Both the position numbers and the translations under genes were made by a program. This document shows positions 29,487 to 38,347 of a DNA stretch of 64,000 bases, one piece after another. The DNA lies in the NCBI GenBank assembly GCA_964448045.1, contig CAYUVF010000007.1, positions 34,326 through 98,325 of the forward strand, in the 5' to 3' direction. Below the pieces are notes generated by a model. That model did not search any database and was not told the DNA's origin. It saw only the letters and a program-made list of their open reading frames with translations. This stretch comes from CAYUVF01 sp964448045. Lineage in GTDB: Bacteria; Bacteroidota; Rhodothermia; Rhodothermales; Salinibacteraceae. The stretch's first letter is position 1. Each line of letters opens with the position of its first letter.

Positions 29487-30128
29487 CTACGGAATCTCCA
29501 GCATCTTGTGCGTCTGGATGCTGAGGCGCCACGGCGGATGCTCGAGGCAATAACGCATGGCCTCCTGCGTGTAGCGCTCGACGTGCGGCCCGTCCATCGG
29601 CTGGAGGAAGAAGTGGTCGAAGTCGAGGTGCGCAAACTGCTCGGGCAGCGCGCCCTCCTGTGGGTAGACGAGCTTCAGCTCATCGCCGGAGGTGAGCACG
29701 AGGTCGGCGCCGGCTTTCGGGCTCATGCAGATCCAGTCGAGCCCCTCGGGGGCCGGCTGCGTACCGTTTGTCTCGACGGCCACTTCGAATCCGCGCGCCT
29801 GCAACGCTTCGATGGCGGGCGCGTCCAGCTGGAGCAGCGGCTCGCCCCCGGTGCAGACGACGTACGGGCGCGTCTCCGGCGTGCGAGCGGCGGGCCAGTG
29901 CTCCGCGACCGCCTCGGCCAGCGCCTCGGGCGTGCGGAATTTGCCGCCGCCGGGCCCATCGATACCCACGAAATCGGTATCGCAGAACGAGCAGACGGCC
30001 TCGGCGCGGTCTTCCTCCCGGCCCGTCCACAGGTTGCATCCGGCAAAGCGCAGAAAGACCGCCGGGCGGCCCGTCTGCGCCCCCTCGCCCTGCAGCGTGT
30101 AGTACATTTCCTTGATAGCGTAGGCCAT
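29487..30128 (-). CDS. queE: 7-carboxy-7-deazaguanine synthase (radical SAM)
   Basis: Radical-SAM enzyme that forms 7-carboxy-7-deazaguanine in the queuosine/7-deazaguanine pathway. 213 residues from the ATG at 30128, which starts MAYAIKEMYYTLQGEG as in known QueE; an upstream start would add 17 residues. The cluster-binding cysteines are spaced C-x14-C-x2-C (CNLW...CSFC), the atypical spacing known from one QueE subgroup rather than the common C-x3-C-x2-C. Further motifs are VCTGGEPLLQLD and VAVETNGTQ. No other queuosine genes are in the window. Confidence 0.94.
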   Translation of the reverse strand: MAYAIKEMYYTLQGEGAQTGRPAVFLRFAGCNLWTGREEDRAEAVCSFCDTDFVGIDGPGGGKFRTPEALAEAVAEHWPAARTPETRPYVVCTGGEPLLQLDAPAIEALQARGFEVAVETNGTQPAPEGLDWICMSPKAGADLVLTSGDELKLVYPQEGALPEQFAHLDFDHFFLQPMDGPHVERYTQEAMRYCLEHPPWRLSIQTHKMLEIP

Positions 30129-30345
30129 AACGCGCGGCCGGAATGGCTCCGATCCTTTGTCCTCGATAGGGGTACGCATGAATGCTCGACCGGCAGCTCA
30201 GGTTCGCGCTCGCGGAACGCCTTGCGTTCTTAGGGGAATTTTCCGAACCATCAGTGGATGTTATGCGCTACAAGTTGTATCCACATTCGTAGGCTCCTTT
30301 AGGGCCCCGCTTCGCGGCTTTCCCTTCACTTCTGCATCTGTCGCC

Positions 30346-31644
30346 ATGGCTTCTCTCGAAACCCCCGGACGCACCGCCGTTCTCGTCGACGGCTACCGCA
30401 TCCCCTTCCAACGATCCGGCACCCGCTACCTCGACCTGATGGCCTACGACATGGGCCGGATGGCGCTTAAAGGGCTGCTCCACCGGACGAGCCTCGACCC
30501 CGCCACGGTCGACCGCGTGGTGATGGGCTGCGTCATCCAGGACGTCAACACCAGCAACGTGGCCCGCGAATCGGCCCTCGCGGCGGGCATCCCGAATCAC
30601 GTCCCCGCCTTCACGGTGACGATGGCGTGTATTTCCAGCAACCAGGCCATCACCTCGGGCGTCGACCTCATCCGCGGCGGCCAGGCGGACATCGTGATCG
30701 CCGGCGGCACGGAGACGCTCTCGGATACGCCGATCCGCGTCAAGCGGAGCGTTCGCAAGAAGCTGTTCAAAGCGCGCAAGTACAAATCGCCCGCCGAGTA
30801 TTTGCAGCTGCTGAAAGGCCTCAGCCCCTCCGATCTGATTCCGGAGGCGCCGTCGATTTCGGAGTACTCGACCGGCGAAGTGATGGGCGAGAGCGCCGAT
30901 AAGCTGGCGGCCATGTTTGGCGTCTCGCGCGAGGAGCAGGATCAGTACGCGCTGCGGTCGCACCGGCGCGCCGCCGCCGCCCGTGAGGATGGGCGGCTCG
31001 ACAAGGAACTGATCCCCGCCACGCCGCCGCCCGATTTCGAGCCGGTGACGACCGACAACACCATCCGCGATGACTCCACGATGGAGAAGCTCAGCAGCCT
31101 CTCGCCCGTGTTCGTCAAGCCCTACGGCACGGTGACGGCGGGCAACTCCTCGCCACTGACCGACGGCGCCTCGGCCACGCTGCTCATGGACGCCGACACG
31201 GCCGAGGAGCACGGCTCCCCCCCCAAGGCCGCGCTTCGGCACTACACCTACGTCGCGCAGGATCCCGGGCGCGAACTGCTGCTCGGCCCGGCCTATGCCA
31301 TTCCGCAGCTACTCGGCACGGCGGGTCTTACGCTCGACGACATCGACGTGATCGAGCTGCACGAAGCCTTCGCCGGACAGGTGCTCGCCGTGTTGAACGC
31401 GCTGGAATCCAAGAAATTCGCCCGCGAGAAGCTGAACGGCGCGGATCCGGTCGGTCCCGTCCCGATGGAGAAGCTGAACACGCGCGGCGGCTCGATCTCG
31501 CTGGGCCATCCCTTCGGCGCGACGGGCGCCCGCCTCGTGACCACCGCGGCCAATCGCCTCCACGAAGAAGATGGCGAACTCGCCCTCGTCTCCGCCTGCG
31601 CCGCCGGCGGCCAGGGCCACGCCATGCTCATCGAACGACTCTGA
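30346..31644 (+). CDS. fadI: Acetyl-CoA C-acyltransferase (thiolase, FadI type)
   Basis: Last step of fatty acid beta-oxidation: thiolytic cleavage of 3-ketoacyl-CoA. 432 residues, starting at the ATG at 30346 after an untranslated C/T-rich leader. The catalytic cysteine is in TMACISSNQAITSG, His in DVIELHEAFAGQVLAVL and SLGHPFGATGARLV, and the second Cys in SACAAGGQGHAML. The length and the longer central loop fit the FadI/trifunctional beta-subunit class rather than short biosynthetic thiolases. It lies 47 bases upstream of fadJ, and the two should form the beta-oxidation complex. Confidence 0.93.
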   Translation: MASLETPGRTAVLVDGYRIPFQRSGTRYLDLMAYDMGRMALKGLLHRTSLDPATVDRVVMGCVIQDVNTSNVARESALAAGIPNHVPAFTVTMACISSNQAITSGVDLIRGGQADIVIAGGTETLSDTPIRVKRSVRKKLFKARKYKSPAEYLQLLKGLSPSDLIPEAPSISEYSTGEVMGESADKLAAMFGVSREEQDQYALRSHRRAAAAREDGRLDKELIPATPPPDFEPVTTDNTIRDDSTMEKLSSLSPVFVKPYGTVTAGNSSPLTDGASATLLMDADTAEEHGSPPKAALRHYTYVAQDPGRELLLGPAYAIPQLLGTAGLTLDDIDVIELHEAFAGQVLAVLNALESKKFAREKLNGADPVGPVPMEKLNTRGGSISLGHPFGATGARLVTTAANRLHEEDGELALVSACAAGGQGHAMLIERL

Positions 31645-31691
31645 CCCCTCTCCGCTCCTCGTCCGCGAGCACCCACAGACCCGCTACCGCT

Positions 31692-33827
31692 ATGGAACTC
31701 GACCCGAAGCAACTCCACCTCGACCTCGACGACGGCATCGCGACGATCTGGATCGACCAGCCCGACGCGTCGGTAAACACCATCGACGCCGAGATGCTGG
31801 CCGCCTTTGAGACCGCCATCGATCAGATCGGGGGCGCGCCCGAGATCGATGCCGCCGTCTTCATCAGCCGGAAGGACAGCGGCTTCATCGCCGGCGCCGA
31901 CCTCGACATGCTCCGCAACTTCTCTTCGCCCGAGGACGTGCGCGGCATCAGCGAGCAGGCGCACGCGCTGATCGATAAAGTGCAGAACCTCGGCAAACCG
32001 ACCGTGGCGGCGATCGACGGCCCGGCGATGGGCGGCGGGTTGGAGATGGCGCTCGGCTGCACGTACCGGATCGCCACGACGGGCGACAACACGAAGCTCG
32101 CCCTGCCCGAGGTGAAACTCGGCCTGCTTCCGGGCGGTGGCGGGACGCAGTACCTGCCGCGACTCGTGGGCATCCAGCAGGCGCTCGGCATGATGCTCAC
32201 CGGCAAAAACATCTATCCGAAAAAAGCCAAGCGCATCGGATTGGTCGACGCGCTGATCCATCCGCCGGGCCTCCACCGCGCCGCGAAAGAAGCCGCCCGT
32301 CAGCTGGCCGATGGCACGTTGGAGATCGACCGCGACCCTGGCTCGCTGACCGATCGGCTGCTCGAAAGCAATACGCTGAGCCGGCGCATCATCTACCAGC
32401 AGGCCGGCGAGCGCACCGAGAAGCGCACGCACGGCAACTATCCGGCCCCGCCGAAGATCATCGAGTGCGTCAAGACCGGCATGGAGAAGGGGCTGGAGGC
32501 CGGGCTGGAGATCGAGGCGCAGCACTTCGGCGATCTGGCGTTTACGCCCGAGTCGAAGGCGCTCGTCAGTCTCTTCTTCGCCAAGCAGAAGGCCGAGAAA
32601 AATCTGCACGCCGATCAGGCGCGGCCGGTGAAAACCGTCGGCATGCTCGGCGCCGGACTGATGGGCGGCGGCATCGCGCAGGTGAACGCCGCTAACGGCC
32701 TCGACGTGGTCATCAAAGACATGAATCTGGAGCTGGCCGCCGAGGGCAAAAAGCACGTCTGGCAGAACCTCAAGAAGAAAGTCGACAAAGGCATCCTCTC
32801 CGCGTTTGAGCGCGATGTGATCCTCGAACGCATCGTCCCCGCCGAGGACTATGCCGACTTCCGGTCGGTCGATCTCGTCATCGAAGCGGTGCCGGAGGAT
32901 CTGGACATCAAGCGGGACGTGCTCGCCGAAACGGAGGCCGTCATCCGCGACGACGCCGTGTTCGCCTCCAACACCTCGTCGCTGCCCATCACCGAAATCG
33001 CCGCCGAGGCCGATCACCCGGAGCGCGTGCTCGGGATGCACTACTTCTCCCCCGTCCCGCAGATTCCGCTGCTGGAGATCATCACCACGGAGCAGACCTC
33101 CGACGAGGCGCTGGCCACGGCGTACGCGACGGGCTTGCAGCAGGGCAAGACGGTGATCGTGGTCAACGACGGCCCCGGCTTTTACACAACGCGCATCCTC
33201 GCGATGTACATGAACGAGGCCCTGCTGCTGCTCGAAGAGGGCGCCGACGCCGAGGAAATCGACCGGGCGATGGAGCGCTTCGGCTTCCCGATGGGGCCGT
33301 TCGAGCTGTTCGATCTCGTGGGCATCGACGTGGCCGCCAAGATCACGCGCATCATGGGCGAGCGGCTCGGGGGCGGCGACTACGCCATCAGCACCTCGGC
33401 CGATAAGCTGATGAAGGCCGGCTATCGCGGCCAGAAAAACGAACGCGGCTTCTACTTCCACGAGAAGAAATACGGCGCAACGGAGAAGCAGGATTTCGAC
33501 GACGCGGTGTACCGCTTCTTCGGCGGAAGCGAGCGAAAATCGCTGGCCGCCCCCGTCGTGCACGACCGCCTCGCGCTGATGATGACCAACGAGGCCGTGC
33601 GCTGCCTCGATGAAGGCATCCTACACAGCGCCACCGACGGCGACCTCGGCGCGGTCTTTGGGCTCGGCTTCCCGCCATTTTTGGGCGGCCCGTTCCGCTA
33701 CGTCGACACGCGCGGTCCGTCGGCCGTGCTGGAGCGGCTGGAGGAGCTGCACGCACAGCACGGCGCCCGCTACGCTCCGGCCGACGGCATCCGCACGCTG
33801 GCGACCGAAGGATCGACATTCCACTAA
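31692..33827 (+). CDS. fadJ: Multifunctional fatty acid oxidation enzyme, alpha subunit
   Basis: 711 residues. The N-terminal enoyl-CoA hydratase/isomerase part has FIAGADLDML, DGPAMGGGLEMALGC and the catalytic Glu region ALPEVKLGLLPGGGGTQYLP. It is followed by a 3-hydroxyacyl-CoA dehydrogenase with the NAD fold (VGMLGAGLMGGGIAQVNA) and the catalytic His in GMHYFSPVPQIP, and by two C-terminal HAD helical repeats (FELFDLVGIDVAAKI; FPPFLGGPFRYVD). The class (FadJ rather than FadB) is suggested by its pairing with a FadI-type thiolase upstream. It ends 16 bases before the next gene. Confidence 0.93.
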   Translation: MELDPKQLHLDLDDGIATIWIDQPDASVNTIDAEMLAAFETAIDQIGGAPEIDAAVFISRKDSGFIAGADLDMLRNFSSPEDVRGISEQAHALIDKVQNLGKPTVAAIDGPAMGGGLEMALGCTYRIATTGDNTKLALPEVKLGLLPGGGGTQYLPRLVGIQQALGMMLTGKNIYPKKAKRIGLVDALIHPPGLHRAAKEAARQLADGTLEIDRDPGSLTDRLLESNTLSRRIIYQQAGERTEKRTHGNYPAPPKIIECVKTGMEKGLEAGLEIEAQHFGDLAFTPESKALVSLFFAKQKAEKNLHADQARPVKTVGMLGAGLMGGGIAQVNAANGLDVVIKDMNLELAAEGKKHVWQNLKKKVDKGILSAFERDVILERIVPAEDYADFRSVDLVIEAVPEDLDIKRDVLAETEAVIRDDAVFASNTSSLPITEIAAEADHPERVLGMHYFSPVPQIPLLEIITTEQTSDEALATAYATGLQQGKTVIVVNDGPGFYTTRILAMYMNEALLLLEEGADAEEIDRAMERFGFPMGPFELFDLVGIDVAAKITRIMGERLGGGDYAISTSADKLMKAGYRGQKNERGFYFHEKKYGATEKQDFDDAVYRFFGGSERKSLAAPVVHDRLALMMTNEAVRCLDEGILHSATDGDLGAVFGLGFPPFLGGPFRYVDTRGPSAVLERLEELHAQHGARYAPADGIRTLATEGSTFH

Positions 33828-33843
33828 CGCTCTACCTTCTCTC

Positions 33844-35475
33844 ATGACGGTTTCGACCTCCCCCAGCGCGTCCGGCAACACGCTGGCGCCCGATGATCTG
33901 CTGGCAGCCCTCCAGTCGCCCGACGGGTATCCCTACCGGCCCGAGCGCATCGAGCTGGTGCAGACGCACATCTCCATCGTCGCCCTCGCGCCACCGTACG
34001 TCTACAAGGTTAAGAAGCCGGTCGACTTCGACTTCCTCGACTTCTCGACGCTGGACGAGCGCTGCCACTATTGCGAGCGGGAAGTCGAGTTGAACCGCCG
34101 CCTCTGTGCTCCGATCTACGAGGGCGTCGTGCCCATTTCGCAGACGAATGCGGGCCTCCGGTTGGAGGACGACTCCAACGTCGTCGAGTACGCCGTGAAG
34201 ATGAAGTACCTCGACCACGCACACTTCCTCGATCAGACGAGCCAGCGTGGCGAACTCAGGCGCGCCGATCTCGATCGGGTGGTCAACAAACTGACTGCTT
34301 TTTACGACGAACGCGATCCGACGCCCGAGATCGCCGCGGCGGGGCGGACGGCGCGCATCAAGGAGAACACCGATGAGAACTTCGAGCAGACGGCCGACCA
34401 CGTGGACACGCTGCTCTCGCGTCCGGCCTACGACGCGATCCGCTACGCGACGAATCGGTTTTACGACCAGCACGCGCGGCTGCTCAACCGGCGCCGCGCG
34501 GGCGGGCACATCGTCGACGCGCATGGCGACCTCCGGCTGGAGCACATTCACCTGACGCCCGACCACGTCTGCATCTACGATTGCATCGAGTTCAACGAGC
34601 GCTTCCGCCACATCGACGTGGCGAACGACATCGCGTTTCTGGCGATGGACCTCGACGTGCACGGCCGCCCCGATCTCGCCCGCTACGTCGTCCGTCGCAT
34701 GAGTGAGGCGCTGGACGATCCCGAGCTGCCGCGCCTCGTCGATTTCTACAAGAACTACCGCGCGTTCGTGCGCGGTAAGGTGAAAGGCCTCCAAAGCGCC
34801 GAGCCCGAGATCCCCGCCGGGGAGCGCGCCGAGAGCCAGCGCCGGGCCCGCCGCTTCTACCAGTGGGCGCTCCGCTACAGCGTCTCCGGTTCGCACCCGC
34901 TCGTCATCGTCGTGATGGGCGGCGTGGGCACGGGCAAAAGCACGCAAGCGAACGCGCTGGGCGAGGCGCTCGGGTGGGAGGTGGTGTCGTCGGATCGGGT
35001 GCGCAAGTCGATCGCGGGCGTGCCGCTCTACGAGCGCGCCGACGATGCTACCCGCGAGCAGCTCTACACGTCGGAGATGTCGCAGAAAACGTACGACCAG
35101 CTCATCGACACAGCGGTAGAATACGGACAGGACGAGCACGGCATCGTGCTCGATGCCACCTTCAGCCGACGGGCCCACCGCGATCGGCTGCGCGAGCGGC
35201 TTGCGGAGGAAGAGATTCCGCACGTCTTCGTCGAGCTCACCGCCGATCCCGACACGCTCAAGCAGCGCCTCGCCGCCCGTGAGCACAAAGCCGATGTGGT
35301 ATCTGACGCCCGGCTTCCCGACTTCGACATGCTGATGGCCCGCTACGAGCCGCCCGACGCGCTCGAAGACCCGTTCCACATCCACGCTTCCGCCGACGCC
35401 GATCCAAACGAAACGACGACCTCTATCCTGAAACACCTCGTGCGCCTCAAACGGCGGCCGATTCCGGAAGCCTAA
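33844..35475 (+). CDS. Bifunctional APH-fold / P-loop kinase-like protein
   Basis: 543 residues from the ATG at 33844. The N-terminal half (about 20-340) is a COG2187-type aminoglycoside-phosphotransferase-like domain with VYKVKKPVDFDFLDFS, the catalytic loop HGDLRLEHIHL and the metal site YDCIEFNERFR. The C-terminal half (about 350-530) is a zeta-toxin/gluconate-kinase-like P-loop kinase with Walker A GGVGTGKSTQA. Such fusions are widespread and often annotated as AAA family ATPase; the substrate is unknown. An in-frame start 234 bases upstream would overlap fadJ and is rejected. It is probably co-transcribed with fadI-fadJ. Confidence 0.85.
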   Translation: MTVSTSPSASGNTLAPDDLLAALQSPDGYPYRPERIELVQTHISIVALAPPYVYKVKKPVDFDFLDFSTLDERCHYCEREVELNRRLCAPIYEGVVPISQTNAGLRLEDDSNVVEYAVKMKYLDHAHFLDQTSQRGELRRADLDRVVNKLTAFYDERDPTPEIAAAGRTARIKENTDENFEQTADHVDTLLSRPAYDAIRYATNRFYDQHARLLNRRRAGGHIVDAHGDLRLEHIHLTPDHVCIYDCIEFNERFRHIDVANDIAFLAMDLDVHGRPDLARYVVRRMSEALDDPELPRLVDFYKNYRAFVRGKVKGLQSAEPEIPAGERAESQRRARRFYQWALRYSVSGSHPLVIVVMGGVGTGKSTQANALGEALGWEVVSSDRVRKSIAGVPLYERADDATREQLYTSEMSQKTYDQLIDTAVEYGQDEHGIVLDATFSRRAHRDRLRERLAEEEIPHVFVELTADPDTLKQRLAAREHKADVVSDARLPDFDMLMARYEPPDALEDPFHIHASADADPNETTTSILKHLVRLKRRPIPEA

Positions 35476-35556
35476 AACGGTAGCGCCCGAATCCTACTGG
35501 CCCGCTGATTGTATTTCCCACAGGTTTATCACACTTGGCAACGAGCGGAGGCAGCA

Positions 35557-35793
35557 ATGAAGTGGCGCGAACGCATCACCTCCGATCCGGAGATGGCCCA
35601 CGGTGCGCCCTGTTTTAAGGGGACACGCATCCCGGTTTCCGTCGTGCTAGACAACCTGGCCGCCGATTGCTCGTGGAAAGAGATCCTGGAAAGCTATCCG
35701 TCGCTCCGAGCCGAGCACATTCGAGCCGCACTTGCGTATGCGGCGGATCTGTCTCGTGAGCGGGTGATTCCGCTTCCAACCGCGGAGTCCTGA
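35557..35793 (+). CDS. DUF433 protein (VapB-like antitoxin)
   Basis: 78 residues, the usual DUF433 length, with the core MAHGAPCFKGTRIPVSVVLDNL followed by SWKEILESYPSLRAEHIRAAL. DUF433 proteins carry a winged-HTH-like fold and are normally the antitoxin-like partner of a DUF5615 (Mut7-C/PIN-like) protein. The start is the ATG at 35557; an in-frame non-ATG start would add 16 unrelated residues. The stop overlaps the following ATG by one base (TGATG), so the two were built to be co-translated. This gene looks intact although its partner does not. Confidence 0.88.
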   Translation: MKWRERITSDPEMAHGAPCFKGTRIPVSVVLDNLAADCSWKEILESYPSLRAEHIRAALAYAADLSRERVIPLPTAES

Positions 35794-35996
35794 TGCGATT
35801 CAAGCTGGATGTGGACTTCGCCAACCCTCAGCGCTATCCACCCGACCCGTTTGCGGGGCTTGTCGTGCTGCGGCTCAGTCGTCAGGACAAACGACGCGTT
35901 CTTCAGACGATGCAGCGCATTCTGCCCCTGCTCAAACGCGAACCTCTAACGGGGCATCTCTGGATCGTCGACGAGAGCCGCGTCCGAATTCGATGA
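35793..35996 (+). pseudogene. DUF5615-like toxin with in-frame internal deletion
   Basis: Only 67 residues, against about 110-120 for the family. It begins MRFKLD like normal DUF5615 proteins but jumps at once to DVDFANPQRYPP, which in the family follows a conserved LD about 50-55 residues later. The C-terminal half (GLVVLRLSRQDKRRVLQTM, then GHLWIVDESRVRIR) is complete. The missing segment contains the acidic N-terminal part of the PIN-like active site and its conserved glycines. The join falls on the repeated Leu-Asp, as expected if a short direct repeat recombined. It is probably inactive, but the reading frame is open and it may still bind DUF433. Confidence 0.7.
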
Positions 35997-36021
35997 GACG
36001 CAGCGCCGCGCCCTGTCCCGT

Positions 36022-36648
36022 TCACACCACCGCCAGATCCATCGCGGCGTCGGAGGACACGATCTGCACGCCGGCGTTGTTCATCTCCTCCCACGCCTGC
36101 GCGAGGGATCCGTCTTGGTCGATGCCGCGCGTGGCGTCTTCGATGACGTACACGTCGAAGCCCTGCTTGCACCCGTCGAGGGCCGACCACTTCACGCAGA
36201 AGTCCGCCGCCAAGCCACAGAGGTACAGCGTATCGATGCCGCGCTCGTTGAGGTAGCCGGTGAGCCCCGTGGGCGTTTCGCCGTCGTTCTCGAAGAAGGC
36301 CGAGTACGAGTCGATCTCGGGCCGGAACCCCTTGCGTATGATCAGCTCGGCGTGGGTCGTGTCGAGGTCCGGGTGGAAGGCAGCCCCCTCGGTGCCCTGC
36401 ACGCAGTGATCGGGCCAGAGCACCTGCTCGCCGTAATCGACCTCAATCACATCGTACGGATCGTGCCCGTCGTGCGACGACGCGAACGACTGATGCCCCG
36501 CCGGATGCCAATCCTGCGTCTGCACCACGTGGCCGAACCGGTCGGCGAGTTGGTTAATCAGCGGGACGATGGCATCGCCCTCGGGGACGGGCAGCGCGCC
36601 GCCGGGGCAAAAGTCGTTCTGCATGTCGACAATCAGTAGAGCATCCAT
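36022..36648 (-). CDS. pncA: Nicotinamidase
   Basis: Hydrolyses nicotinamide to nicotinate for NAD salvage. 208 residues, matching PncA. Catalytic residues are visible: Asp in LLIVDMQNDFCPGGALP, Lys in LIIRKGFRPEIDSYSAFFEN and Cys in CGLAADFCVKWSALD; metal ligands are in QTQDWHPAGHQSF. The start is the ATG at 36648 because the family begins M-x-A-L-L-I-V-D. Convergent with the DUF5615-like gene. Confidence 0.95.
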   Translation of the reverse strand: MDALLIVDMQNDFCPGGALPVPEGDAIVPLINQLADRFGHVVQTQDWHPAGHQSFASSHDGHDPYDVIEVDYGEQVLWPDHCVQGTEGAAFHPDLDTTHAELIIRKGFRPEIDSYSAFFENDGETPTGLTGYLNERGIDTLYLCGLAADFCVKWSALDGCKQGFDVYVIEDATRGIDQDGSLAQAWEEMNNAGVQIVSSDAAMDLAVV

Positions 36649-36828
36649 CGGTTGCGAGGAGGGGGTACGTGGGGAGTGACCTTCGAGACTGCTACCTGGT
36701 ATAATGCCTTGTCCCGGGCCGATGTTTGACGCGGGGTGTGCCGAGGACGCGCGGCCCCGATCAGGGATCATCCTTCAATCGAGCCGGGTTGATGCACCGT
36801 GTCACTTTTCACCGATCGGTTCCGACGT

Positions 36829-38292
36829 ATGGCTCACCCATCCCCCTCTCCCACGACCACGCCTTCCAACGGACGAGCCGCCTCGGCCGAAGCCATCCGC
36901 CGCGTCTTCGACGCGCAGCAGGCGTATCAGCCCACCGCTCGCGCCGCCGACGCCGCGCAGCGCCGCGCGAAAATCGAGCGGATCCGCCAGGCCGTCTTCG
37001 ACCGCCGGCAGGCCATCCGCGACGCCGTCTATGCCGACTTCAAGAAGGCCCCCGCGGAGGTTGATCTCTCGGAGATCAAAATCATCGCCGAGTTTGCCGC
37101 CTTCGCCCAAAAGAACTTGAAGGAGTGGATGACACCCGAAAAGGTGGGCACGCCGCGTACCTTCATCGGCACCCGCTCGGAGATCCACTACGAGCCGAAG
37201 GGCGTCGTCCTTATTATTTCGCCCTGGAACTACCCGTTCAACCTGACCCTCGGCCCGCTGATCTCGGCGCTGGCGGCGGGCAACTGCGCCATTCTGAAGC
37301 CCTCCGAGTACACCCCGAACAGCGCACGGCTGCTGCATGAGATGATCGGTGAGCTGTTCGATGAGCGCGAGGTGGCCCTGTTCGAAGGCGACAAGACGGT
37401 CGCGCAGACGCTCCTGAAGCAGCCCTTTGATCACATCTACTTCACCGGCAGTCCGGCCGTCGGTCGCAAGGTGATGAAGGCCGCAGCCGATCATCTCGCG
37501 TCGGTGACGCTGGAACTCGGCGGTAAATCGCCGACCATCGTCGACGAAACGGCGGATATCAACGATACCGCACGCAAGATCGCGTGGGGCAAATTCACGA
37601 ACACGGGGCAGACCTGCATCGCGCCGGATTACGTGCTCGCCCACGAGCGCATCCACGATGCGCTGGTCGATGCGCTCCGCAACAACATCGAGGCCTTCTA
37701 CGGCCGATCGGCCGAGGCGCAGCGCCACTCCCCCGACTACGCCCGCCTCGTCGACGACCGCCACTTCCGCCGCGTGCAAAAGCTCTACGCCGAGGCGCTG
37801 GACGACGGTGCCCGCCTCGCCGCCGGGGGCGACATCGACGCCGCCGAACAGTACATCGCCCCCACGCTCCTCACCGACGTGCCCCGCGATACCGAGGTCA
37901 TGCACGAAGAAATTTTCGGTCCCCTCCTCCCGATCTTGCGCTACCGCACGCTCGATGAAGCGCTCGATCTCATCAACAGCAAGCCCAATCCACTGACGCT
38001 GTACCTGTTCACCAACAGCACAGCCACTGAGGACGCCATCCTGCAACGCACCAAAGCCGGCAACACGTGCATCAACGACACGCTCGTCAACTACTTCAAC
38101 CCCTACCTGCCCTTCGGCGGCGCTGGGTACAGCGGCATGGGCAAGGGGCACGGGATCTTCGGCTTCAAGGCGTTCTCCAACGAGCGCGCCGTCCTGCGCC
38201 GCACCGCCGGCTCATCAATCATGAAGATGCTTTATCCGCCCTATCGGAAAACGAAACGCACGGTGATCGATTGGCTCGTCAAATACCTCTGA
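36829..38292 (+). CDS. Aldehyde dehydrogenase family protein (class 3 type)
   Basis: Oxidises an aldehyde to the acid with NAD(P). About 487 residues. Motifs: VLIISPWNYPFNLTLGPL, the cofactor loop FTGSPAVGRKVM, the catalytic Glu region LELGGKSPTIV and the nucleophile in NTGQTCIAPDYVL. It has the class 3 pattern GTCINDTLVNYFN-like and ends with a hydrophobic tail (IDWLVKYL), as in membrane-associated fatty aldehyde dehydrogenases. The ATG at 36829 is chosen; a GTG ten codons earlier is possible. With fadI/fadJ nearby, a fatty-aldehyde substrate is plausible but not shown. Confidence 0.9.
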   Translation: MAHPSPSPTTTPSNGRAASAEAIRRVFDAQQAYQPTARAADAAQRRAKIERIRQAVFDRRQAIRDAVYADFKKAPAEVDLSEIKIIAEFAAFAQKNLKEWMTPEKVGTPRTFIGTRSEIHYEPKGVVLIISPWNYPFNLTLGPLISALAAGNCAILKPSEYTPNSARLLHEMIGELFDEREVALFEGDKTVAQTLLKQPFDHIYFTGSPAVGRKVMKAAADHLASVTLELGGKSPTIVDETADINDTARKIAWGKFTNTGQTCIAPDYVLAHERIHDALVDALRNNIEAFYGRSAEAQRHSPDYARLVDDRHFRRVQKLYAEALDDGARLAAGGDIDAAEQYIAPTLLTDVPRDTEVMHEEIFGPLLPILRYRTLDEALDLINSKPNPLTLYLFTNSTATEDAILQRTKAGNTCINDTLVNYFNPYLPFGGAGYSGMGKGHGIFGFKAFSNERAVLRRTAGSSIMKMLYPPYRKTKRTVIDWLVKYL

Positions 38293-38347
38293 TAGGCTGT
38301 TCCAGATCCGATGCGCCCGCTTGCTCCGACATCGCCTGCGCCCTCCC

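Noticed and set aside
35509..35996. Active toxin-antitoxin system
   Set aside because: The toxin lacks about half its PIN-like core, so an active pair is not claimed.
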